In this document: piece by piece, positions 1 through 5,189 of the stretch
How positions within the stretch are numbered: position 1 is the first letter of the stretch
How the letters are laid out: every line of letters begins with the position of its first letter
Source: Methanomicrobiales archaeon
Lineage (GTDB): Archaea; Halobacteriota; Methanomicrobia; Methanomicrobiales; JACTUA01
Length of the DNA stretch: 7,732 bases
NCBI GenBank assembly: GCA_028678635.1
Contig: JAJRDC010000131.1
Location: 1-7,732 of the forward strand
Reading direction: 5' to 3'
The notes under the pieces: model-generated
The model's input: the letters and a program-made list of their open reading frames with translations, nothing else
The model's database searches: none
What the model was told of the DNA's origin: nothing
Made by a program: the position numbers and the translations under genes

Positions 1-33
1 GTGACCAACCTGGAGATCGACGTGGAAGGATGA
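1..33 (+). CDS. hypA: C-terminal end of upstream gene, probably HypA nickel metallochaperone (partial)
   Basis: Frame 1 reads ten codons (VTNLEIDVEG) and then TGA at 31-33; the rest of the gene lies left of the window. The short strand-like tail resembles the end of HypA, where the zinc domain is followed by a final strand of the type G-R-x-x-x-V-x-x-I-x-I-x-x-E. HypA delivers nickel to [NiFe] hydrogenases together with HypB. The stop overlaps the hypE start (ATGA, 30-33), so the two are translationally coupled, and a hyp neighbour is expected here. Ten residues are too few to prove the family; another hyp gene is possible. Confidence 0.5.
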   Translation: MTNLEIDVEG

Positions 34-1025
34 AGGTCAGCCTGATGCACGGGGCCGGGGGCGAGGTGATGGGGGAACTCCTCCGCACGCTCACGAACGT
101 GAAGAACCGGAACGCCGGCGGGATCGGTCTCGAGGCACTGGACGACGGGGCCGTAATCCCCATCGGCGAATACCAGGTGGTCTTCACCACCGATTCCCAC
201 ATCGTCCGGCCCCTCTTCTTCCCGGGCGGGGACATCGGGCGGCTCTCCATCTGCGGCACCGTGAACGACCTGGCCATGATGGGTGGCCGGCCCCTCGCCC
301 TCTCCTGCGGCATGGTGATCGAGGAGGGGTTTGCCGTCTCTGACCTGGAGCGGATCGTCCGTTCCATGGACGAAGCCCTCACCGAGGCCGGCGCCCACCT
401 GGTGACCGGCGACACGAAGGTCATGGAGCGGGGGGCCCTGGACGGGATCGTGATCAACACCGCCGGGATCGGGATCGCGGAGAAGGTGGTCCGGGACCAG
501 GGCCTGAAGGAAGGGGACCGGATCCTTGTCTCCGGCACCCTGGGGGATCACGGCCTCGCGGTCCTGACCCACCGCGAGGGATTCTCCCTGGGCGAACAGA
601 TCCGGTCCGACGTGGCACCCCTCTGGGATCTCGTGGAGAAAGCCCTGGCCGCAGGCGAGATCCATGCCATGAAGGACCCCACACGGGGCGGTTTTGCCTC
701 TGCCATCAACGAGATGGCGAAAAAGAGCGGCGTCCACGTGGAAATCGACGAGGAGTTGCTCCCGGTCCGGCGCTCGGTCCGGTCTGCCGGAGAGATGCTC
801 GGGATCGACCCCCTGGAGGTGGCCAACGAGGGGAAGGTGGTGATGGGTGTCCCCGCCCTGGATGCCGACGCGGTGCTCGACGCCCTCCGATGCCACCGGT
901 ACGGGAAGGACGCGGCCATCGTGGGCCGGGTCAAGGCGGGATCCCGGGTGATCCTGAAGACCGCCATCGGCGGTGAACGGTTCATCGAGCCCCCGATGGG
1001 GGATCCGGTGCCCCGGGTATGCTAG
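30..1025 (+). CDS. hypE: HypE, carbamoyl dehydratase for [NiFe]-hydrogenase cyanide ligand synthesis
   Basis: HypE accepts a carbamoyl group from HypF on its C-terminal cysteine and dehydrates it with ATP to a thiocyanate. The cyanide is then passed to the Fe(CN)2CO centre being built on HypC-HypD. Seen in the 331-aa product: the N-terminal HGAGG motif (residues 7-11), a TDSHIVRPLFFPGGDIG segment (54-70), the CGTVNDLAMMGG loop (75-86) typical of the PurM/AIRS fold, VTGDTKV (125-131), a second-domain SGTLGDHG (168-175), MKDPTRGG (214-221), and the end PRVC with the carrier cysteine as the last residue (C331). Length and ends match the family, so the gene looks intact. The ATG at 30 overlaps the upstream stop; the stop at 1023-1025 lies inside the start region of pyrC. 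It implies that the cell makes [NiFe] hydrogenases. Cytoplasmic. Confidence 0.96.
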   Translation: MKVSLMHGAGGEVMGELLRTLTNVKNRNAGGIGLEALDDGAVIPIGEYQVVFTTDSHIVRPLFFPGGDIGRLSICGTVNDLAMMGGRPLALSCGMVIEEGFAVSDLERIVRSMDEALTEAGAHLVTGDTKVMERGALDGIVINTAGIGIAEKVVRDQGLKEGDRILVSGTLGDHGLAVLTHREGFSLGEQIRSDVAPLWDLVEKALAAGEIHAMKDPTRGGFASAINEMAKKSGVHVEIDEELLPVRRSVRSAGEMLGIDPLEVANEGKVVMGVPALDADAVLDALRCHRYGKDAAIVGRVKAGSRVILKTAIGGERFIEPPMGDPVPRVC

Positions 1026-2281
1026 ACCTGGTACTCTCCGACGTGACGCTGCCGGATGGGAGGGTGGCCGATCTCTCAATACGGGACGGGAGGGTGATCC
1101 ATGCCGGTGCCCCGGAGCGGGCCCAGGAGACGATCCGCTGCACCGGCCTCCTCTGCCTGCCCGGGGCCGTGGACATGCAAGTGCACATGCGGGCCGGATC
1201 CCAGCGGAAGAAGGAGGACTGGAGGTCGGGAAGCCAGGCCGCACTGGCCGGGGGTGTCACGCTGGTCGTGGACCAGCCCAACACCGTCCCACCGCTCACG
1301 ACACCCGCGGCGTACGCCGCCCGGGTGGAGGAGGCGCGGACCGGTTCGCGGTGCCACTTTGCCGTGAACGCGGGAGTGGCGTCGGGGACCGATCCGGCGC
1401 TTCTCTGGCAGAGCGGCGCCATGGCCTTCGGGGAACTCTTCGTCGCCCCGTCCTCCTTCGGAGAAGGGATCCCGCTCCCGGACCTGGCCAGGCACCTGCA
1501 GCAGATCACGTCCCTGGGTGCACTCGCCACTATCCATGCCGAGCAGGTGGCCGGAGAACCTCCGGCGGATCTTGCGTCCCACGACCGGAACCGGCCGGTG
1601 GCCGGAGAGTCGGCGGCGATCCGGTCCGTACAGGCAGTGGCGGGGGCTGAAAGCCGCCTCCACTTCTGCCACGTCACCTCAGCAGCGGCACTGGCAGCGG
1701 CGGCACCGGCTTCCTGCGAGGTGACCCCTCACCACCTCTTCCTCTCCCGGGAGGATTTTCCCAGGGAGGACGGCTTCGCGCGGGTCAATCCCCCGCTCCG
1801 GTCCCGGGCGGTGCAGCGGGATCTCCTCCGGGCCTGGGACCGGATCCCTGTCATCGCCTCTGACCATGCCCCCCACACTGCGGAGGAGAAGCAGCAGCCC
1901 TTCCCCGATGCCCCGGCCGGGATGCCTGGTGTGGAGACGATGATGCCACTTCTCGTTGCCCGTTTCAGGGCCGGAGAGTGTACGGCCCCCTCGATCACGG
2001 AGAAGACTTCCTGGAATCCTTCCTCCATACTGGGGATTCCCCGGGCCGGGTACGCCCCCGGGGAACGGGCAGACCTGGCACTGTATCCCCGGGACCCTGT
2101 ACCGATCCGGGCCGAGGACCTGCACAGCCGGTGCGGGTGGACTCCCTTCGAGGGGCACGAGGGGATCTTTCCTGAATTGGTTCTCCTGGACGGCGAGGTG
2201 GCGTACCGGAAGGGCGAGTTCACGGGTGCCCCGGCCCGCTGGTTCCCGGGAAGGGGTTATATCTCCCGGGGCACCACCTGA
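1019..2281 (+). CDS. pyrC: Dihydroorotase (amidohydrolase superfamily) with altered metal-ligand motif
   Basis: Dihydroorotase interconverts N-carbamoyl-aspartate and dihydroorotate, the third step of pyrimidine synthesis. The 420-aa product shows the family order: LPGAVDMQVHMR (47-58), KEDW (65-68), AALAGGVT (74-81), DQPNT (85-89), HAEQ (173-176), HFCHVTS (215-221), EVTPHHLFL (234-242), RVNPPLR (256-261), ASDHAPHT (280-287) and a C-terminal composite-domain segment GERADLALY (348-356). The ligands H56, H173, H218 and D282, and the substrate residues R58 and N88, are present. Odd: the first His of HxH is Gln (Q54, codon CAA at 1178-1180), and around MAFGELFV (135-142) there is no Lys that could be carboxylated; E139 sits near that place. 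The ATG at 1019 overlaps hypE by 7 nt, so translation probably depends on hypE. Other cyclic amidohydrolases (allantoinase, dihydropyrimidinase) are less likely given the DHAPH and NPPLR motifs. Confidence 0.88.
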   Translation: MLDLVLSDVTLPDGRVADLSIRDGRVIHAGAPERAQETIRCTGLLCLPGAVDMQVHMRAGSQRKKEDWRSGSQAALAGGVTLVVDQPNTVPPLTTPAAYAARVEEARTGSRCHFAVNAGVASGTDPALLWQSGAMAFGELFVAPSSFGEGIPLPDLARHLQQITSLGALATIHAEQVAGEPPADLASHDRNRPVAGESAAIRSVQAVAGAESRLHFCHVTSAAALAAAAPASCEVTPHHLFLSREDFPREDGFARVNPPLRSRAVQRDLLRAWDRIPVIASDHAPHTAEEKQQPFPDAPAGMPGVETMMPLLVARFRAGECTAPSITEKTSWNPSSILGIPRAGYAPGERADLALYPRDPVPIRAEDLHSRCGWTPFEGHEGIFPELVLLDGEVAYRKGEFTGAPARWFPGRGYISRGTT

Positions 2282-2283
2282 GA

Positions 2284-2304
2284 GGTGTGCCGCTACAGCG
2301 CACC
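2284..2304 (+). terminator. Hairpin directly after the pyrC stop codon
   Basis: GGTGTGC and GCGCACC form a 7-bp stem (one G-T pair) around the loop CGCTACA, starting 2 nt after the pyrC TGA. No T-run follows, so it is not a classical terminator; it could mark or protect the 3' end of the hyp-pyrC transcript. The structure is visible; the role is inferred. Confidence 0.3.
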
Positions 2305-2326
2305 CATAGGTCCCCGTCCGAACGAT

Positions 2327-2433
2327 GGGTGATCACCCGGTGATGAGGCACGGGACAACCCGGGTGTGCGACAGGCACCGCCCGGTATGAGGGCGTTACG
2401 CGGGTGAGGGACGGAAACATCCACCGGTGATCC
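2327..2433. promoter_or_regulatory. Intergenic palindromes upstream of the DUF167 gene
   Basis: The gap between pyrC and the DUF167 gene has no credible ORF. It contains the perfect 12-nt palindrome GGGTGATCACCC (2327-2338), the overlapping near-palindrome TCACCCGGTGA (2333-2343), and later the related CCACCGGTGATC (2421-2432, core CACCGGTG). The shared unit is CACC(C)GGTGAT. Such paired sites could be operators, but no clear TATA box is visible nearby and the GC-rich background makes small palindromes common. Confidence 0.25.
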
Positions 2434-2472
2434 TGCTGTGTTACTGCCGGGCGACATTTCGTTTTCTGCGGG

Positions 2473-2811
2473 GTGAGTGAACTGGACCCGTGGGCAGGCG
2501 CGGTGACCGCGGAGGGGGACGGGGTGGGCATCCTTCTCGAGGTATCACCGGGGAGTCGCAGGGGAGCTTCCGTCACGGGATACAACCCGTGGAGGCGCCG
2601 GATCCAGTGCACCGTCTCCGCTCCGCCGAGGGCCGGGAAGGCGAACCGGGACGTGGTGGCGCTCCTGGCCGAAGTCCTCTCAGTACCGGCGCCTTCAGTG
2701 ACCCTTTCTGCCGGAGCAGCGTCCCGCGAGAAAAAGATCCATGTCCGGAACCTCTCGGAAGCGGAGGTACTGGCACGGCTGCACGCGGCGGCCGCGTCAC
2801 ATGATGAATAA
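2473..2811 (+). CDS. DUF167 / UPF0235 family protein (YggU-like)
   Basis: The 112-aa product fits the DUF167 family of small alpha/beta proteins (YggU of E. coli, MTH637 of Methanothermobacter), whose biochemical role is not established. The family signature is clear: a first strand GVGILLEVSPGSRR (17-30), then CTVSAPPRAGKANRDVVALLAE (46-67), which is the conserved APPxxGKAN block, and LSAGAASREKKIHVRNL (78-94), the GxxSRxK block, followed by a final helix. The GTG start at 2473 is preceded closely by a G-rich stretch (GCGGGG); no better start is visible just upstream. The 191-bp gap from pyrC and the 417-bp gap to dnaG suggest a separate unit, although read-through from pyrC is possible. Length is about normal for the family (roughly 75-110 aa), with a short N-terminal extension. 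Confidence 0.88.
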   Translation: MSELDPWAGAVTAEGDGVGILLEVSPGSRRGASVTGYNPWRRRIQCTVSAPPRAGKANRDVVALLAEVLSVPAPSVTLSAGAASREKKIHVRNLSEAEVLARLHAAAASHDE

Positions 2812-3125
2812 GCGGTTTCCGCGGATGGTTTCGTTCATCACTTCCTGTCGGATTCTTCTCTTATCTGCATACTGATGAGACGCTCTCGGGGGCTCCGCTG
2901 CCCCACCGCCCCCGCCGCGTGGGCACCCCCCGCCGGTCGATCCGGATCCCACATCTCCGAAGGGAACACCGACGTGGCGGTCTCTCCTCATCCGGGGAGG
3001 GGACAGGAGGTGGTCTCCACCTCCCCGATCCCACTCCCGTGAGGATACTGCGGTTCCCGGTTTCCCGGAAGACCCATGACCCGCATGATCTTTTTACCAA
3101 TCCCGGTTTCATCGGCAGGGAGAGG
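2812..3125. other. Long non-coding gap with GC-rich, hairpin-forming tract
   Basis: No convincing gene was found on either strand. A pyrimidine-rich stretch at 2850-2866 (T-rich, TTCTTCTCTTAT) may end the DUF167 transcript. It is followed by an almost pure G/C tract at about 2887-2936, starting with GGGGGC-TCCGCT-GCCCC, a short hairpin. The palindrome GATCCGGATC lies at 2939-2948. Farther right are GGTTCCCGG repeats (3052-3068) and a T-run ATCTTTTTACC (3089-3098). The base composition is clearly uneven compared with the neighbouring genes. It could be a dispersed intergenic repeat or a structured RNA; I recognise no RNA family. Confidence 0.4.
3006..3024 (+). repeat. Perfect 8-bp inverted repeat (hairpin)
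   Basis: GGAGGTGG, spacer TCT, CCACCTCC: a perfect stem with a 3-nt loop in the gap before dnaG. In RNA of the plus strand it would be a very stable hairpin. The left arm contains GGAGGTG, which looks like a Shine-Dalgarno sequence, but no suitable start codon and ORF follow. It lies more than 100 nt upstream of the likely dnaG promoter, so it is probably not in the dnaG leader. Confidence 0.55.
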
Positions 3126-3150
3126 TTTAAATAATTCAAAAAATATATAT
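3126..3150 (+). promoter_or_regulatory. dnaG promoter (archaeal TATA/box A region)
   Basis: A sharp AT-rich island in GC-rich surroundings: TTTAAATAA (3126-3134) followed by AAAAAATATATAT (3138-3150). TTTAAATA fits the archaeal box A. With the usual 25-nt distance, transcription would begin near 3155 (first element) or 3170 (second), giving a dnaG leader of about 60-75 nt. Confidence 0.7.
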
Positions 3151-3200
3151 CTGGGCGCCTATGTTGACGGATTCTCGCAAGTGCCGGACGCATGGGGCTG

Positions 3201-3223
3201 CCTTCCCTGCAAGGGGGGGTGAT
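3201..3223 (+). promoter_or_regulatory. dnaG ribosome binding site within a possible masking hairpin
   Basis: GGTGAT (3218-3223) matches the anti-Shine-Dalgarno of archaeal 16S rRNA and lies 5 nt before the GTG start at 3229, which fixes that start. The seven Gs at 3213-3219 can pair with CCTTCCC (3201-3207; two G-U pairs) across a 5-nt loop, covering part of the site. The pairing is visible in the sequence; a regulatory effect is inferred. Confidence 0.55.
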
Positions 3224-3228
3224 TTCGC

Positions 3229-4467
3229 GTGTACTCATCTGATACCACCAAGTATCTCATTCACATCGCCATCCACGCGGAGGGGGTGGTCGAGAAATCC
3301 GATGTAGTTGGGGCCATATTCGGCCAGACTGAAGGATTGCTCGGCGAAGACCTGGATCTGCGGGATCTGCAGCGAACCGGACGTGTCGGACGGATAGACG
3401 TCCAGATCACGAGCAAGAAGGGCGAGACCCGGGGAGAGATCCTGATCGCATCCTCCCTGGACCGGGCAGAGACGGCCATCCTGGCCGCATCCCTGGAGAC
3501 CGTGGACCGCGTGGGTCCCTGTATCGCCCATGTCACCGTCGAGAAGATCGAAGATATCCGGGTCACCAAGCGCCGGAAGATCGTGGACAGGGCAAAGGAT
3601 CTCCTGATCGACCGCTTCGAGGAGGGGGCCATCGAGAGCACTGTACTCCTGGACGAGGTCCGGGACTCCCTGCGGATCGAGAAGGTGGGTGAGCTGGGCC
3701 CGGACAGGGTGCCGGCCGGCCCCAACGTCACCGACTCGGATGCCATCATCGTGGTGGAGGGAAGGGCGGATGTCATCAACCTGCTCCGGTTCGGCATCAA
3801 GAACGCCGTTGCCGTCGAGGGGACCAAGGTCCCCCCCACCATCGTGGAGCTCTGCCAGACGAAGACGGCCACCGCTTTTTTGGACGGTGACCGCGGGGGA
3901 GAGCTGATCCTCCGGGAACTCCTGCAGGTGGCTGACATCGACTTCGTGGCCTACGCGCCCCGGGGAAGGTCCGTGGAGGACATGAGCCGGAAGGAGATCA
4001 CAAAGGCCCTCCGGAACAAGGTCCCGGTGGAGTTCATCCGGGAACAGATGGAGGCAGGGGCCGAGGGGAAGCCGGGAAAATTTCCGGTGGATGCCGCCGC
4101 CCAGTACCGGCAGCGTGAGGAGGCCCGTGCCGAGGCAGGGAAGCCCATGGCACGGAAACAGCGTGAACCGGTGGGGACCGGGGCCGTGACCCTCCGTGAC
4201 CACGTGGAGGAGGTGAAGGGAAAGTCCGAGGGCCGGTTCCTGGCCCCGGACTTCTCCGTGCTCCTGGACCTGAAGGCCCAGGACCTGGAACGGGTGCTGG
4301 AATCCCTGAAGGGGGGTGTGACCGGCCTTGTCGTGGACCGGGTCATTGACCAGCGGCTCCTGGACCTCCTGGCGGCGAAGGGCATCGAGTTCGTGGTGGC
4401 CCGGGACTTCCGCGGCATCATCAAGAGGCCCCTCTCCCTCAAGATCCTGAAGATGGACCAGTTCTAG
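3229..4467 (+). CDS. dnaG: Archaeal DnaG-type primase / exosome-associated Toprim protein
   Basis: The 412-aa product has the archaeal DnaG layout. A conserved N-terminal domain starts YSSDTTKYLIHI (2-13) and includes a helical RRKIVDRAKDLL segment (115-126). A Toprim domain follows, with the catalytic Glu in VVEGRADV (175-182, E177), VEGTKVP (196-202) and the acidic pair in FLDGDRGG (217-224, D219 and D221). A charged linker rich in Glu, Arg and Lys (about 273-335) leads to a C-terminal domain ending in PLSLKILKMDQF. In archaea this protein is known both as a primase-like enzyme and as a poly(A)-binding subunit of the RNA exosome, so a role in RNA decay is at least as likely as one in replication. 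All key Toprim residues are present. The GTG start is supported by the GGTGAT site and by the N-terminal family match. Flanking gaps suggest a single-gene transcript. Confidence 0.96.
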   Translation: MYSSDTTKYLIHIAIHAEGVVEKSDVVGAIFGQTEGLLGEDLDLRDLQRTGRVGRIDVQITSKKGETRGEILIASSLDRAETAILAASLETVDRVGPCIAHVTVEKIEDIRVTKRRKIVDRAKDLLIDRFEEGAIESTVLLDEVRDSLRIEKVGELGPDRVPAGPNVTDSDAIIVVEGRADVINLLRFGIKNAVAVEGTKVPPTIVELCQTKTATAFLDGDRGGELILRELLQVADIDFVAYAPRGRSVEDMSRKEITKALRNKVPVEFIREQMEAGAEGKPGKFPVDAAAQYRQREEARAEAGKPMARKQREPVGTGAVTLRDHVEEVKGKSEGRFLAPDFSVLLDLKAQDLERVLESLKGGVTGLVVDRVIDQRLLDLLAAKGIEFVVARDFRGIIKRPLSLKILKMDQF

Positions 4468-4475
4468 GGGTCGAT

Positions 4476-4490
4476 CATCCCCCTTTTCTG
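4476..4490 (+). terminator. Possible U-rich terminator after dnaG
   Basis: CATCCCCCTTTTCTG starts about 8 nt after the dnaG stop. Short T-runs on the coding strand are the common archaeal termination signal. Only four Ts are in a row, so the call is weak. A small hairpin CCGGA-TTTCGC-TCCGG follows at 4518-4533. Confidence 0.3.
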
Positions 4491-4614
4491 TGGGCCTTAC
4501 GGGAGACATCCGACAGGCCGGATTTCGCTCCGGGGACTGCCCGGTCACCGTGGACCAATTTCCCCCCAACGATTCCCTGACCCGGCCCTTCCGATCGCCC
4601 CCGTCGGGGCTGGC

Positions 4615-4628
4615 CAAATCTATTTATC
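4615..4628 (+). promoter_or_regulatory. TATA box of the UPF0058 gene
   Basis: CAAATCTATTTATC is an abrupt AT-rich element after a GC-rich stretch. Transcription would begin about 25 nt downstream, near 4648-4652, which is downstream of the ATG at 4629 and just before the ATG at 4656. This favours the second ATG and an almost leaderless mRNA. Confidence 0.6.
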
Positions 4629-4655
4629 ATGCCGGTGTACACCGTACCGGAAGGG

Positions 4656-4940
4656 ATGCACAAGGAAGAACTGATTATCCTCCACCAGATGATGGTGGAG
4701 ATCAAGGACTACTTCGAGCGGATCAACCCTGAGCTGAAATTCACCCAGTACTATGCCCTGAAGATCGACCCGTCCCAGCTGCACCGTTCCAAGATGGAGC
4801 ACAAGTATGCCATCTTTGTCCTGGGGGCGGAGCTGGCCAACGCCATGCGGGACGTGGAGTTCTCGGCATCGGGGAGGATCTCGGCCCGGATGAAGGAACT
4901 GGCAGACAGGACCCTGAAAGAGATCGACAGCATGAAGTGA
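4656..4940 (+). CDS. UPF0058 family protein (archaeal, uncharacterised)
   Basis: The 94-aa product from ATG 4656 begins MHKEELIILHQMMVEIKDYF, the conserved start of the archaea-specific UPF0058 family. Members are small helical proteins of about 90-100 aa without an established function. Further family-like blocks are KIDPSQLHRSKMEHKYAIFVL (about residues 37-57, with a basic HRSKMEHK core) and a C-terminal helix ending LADRTLKEIDSMK. There are no membrane segments or cysteines. The in-frame ATG at 4629 would add nine residues (MPVYTVPEG) but overlaps the TATA box region, so 4656 is preferred. The gene stands alone between dnaG and the cyclodeaminase-family gene, with its own promoter. Confidence 0.85.
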   Translation: MHKEELIILHQMMVEIKDYFERINPELKFTQYYALKIDPSQLHRSKMEHKYAIFVLGAELANAMRDVEFSASGRISARMKELADRTLKEIDSMK

Positions 4941-4971
4941 GGGGCCCCCCTCCGGCTGCCGTTCCTTCACG

Positions 4972-5006
4972 ATAATTTTTCCGTTTTCAATCCCGGTTTC
5001 TCTTTT
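4972..5006 (+). terminator. T-rich terminator region after the UPF0058 gene
   Basis: Successive T-runs ATAATTTTTCCGTTTTC and, after a CCCGG block, TTTCTCTTTT on the plus strand, starting about 32 nt past the stop. Multiple U-tracts are typical of archaeal termination. The remaining gap to 5110 has no convincing plus-strand gene; see the findings for a short minus-strand reading frame. Confidence 0.45.
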
Positions 5007-5111
5007 CCGGGAAGACATCGATCCTGACCAGCTCTTTCTGCCCTCCGGTCCTCGGGTTCCTGAACGTGAAGCGGATACCCTTCCCCTTTCACAGCCCCGC
5101 TTTCTCAGACA

Positions 5112-5122
5112 GGTTTATGCAA
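5112..5122 (+). promoter_or_regulatory. Probable promoter of the cyclodeaminase-family gene
   Basis: GGTTTATGCAA is the best TATA-like element before the gene. It predicts a start of transcription near 5142-5145, downstream of the ATG at 5133. This argues for the ATG at 5190 as the true start, giving a leader of about 45 nt that contains the GGAGGGGAG ribosome binding site at 5172-5180. Confidence 0.45.
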
Positions 5123-5189
5123 TTCCCGCAGGATGTACCAAGTAACCGGTGCCGCCTGTGCCGGAGACGATGGAGGGGAGAGCGGGAAC

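Noticed and set aside
973..1650. A plus-strand frame of 225 codons overlapping the hypE end and the pyrC start.
   Set aside because: Out of frame with both real genes; its product is Arg/Gly/Pro-rich without domains.
2874..2879. TGATGA resembling the C box of a C/D-box guide RNA.
   Set aside because: No CTGA D box or C'/D' pair at a suitable distance; a 6-nt match alone is expected by chance.
3046..3112. GGTTCCCGG-type repeats that recall a tRNA T-arm.
   Set aside because: There is no GGTTCRA consensus, acceptor stem or anticodon arm on either strand.
2812..3125. Possible CRISPR or tandem-repeat array in the longest gap.
   Set aside because: No regularly spaced direct repeats of 20-40 nt; only short hairpins and palindromes.
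2919..3134. A 71-codon plus-strand frame in the gap before dnaG.
   Set aside because: It runs through the hairpin block and T-run into the dnaG promoter, has Arg/Gly-rich random-looking composition, and has no ribosome binding site.
3235..4617. A 460-codon open frame on the minus strand, antisense to dnaG.
   Set aside because: It mirrors dnaG, whose family motifs are unmistakable. Its translation is Leu-, Gly-, Pro- and His-rich with no domain; long antisense frames are expected in GC-rich DNA.
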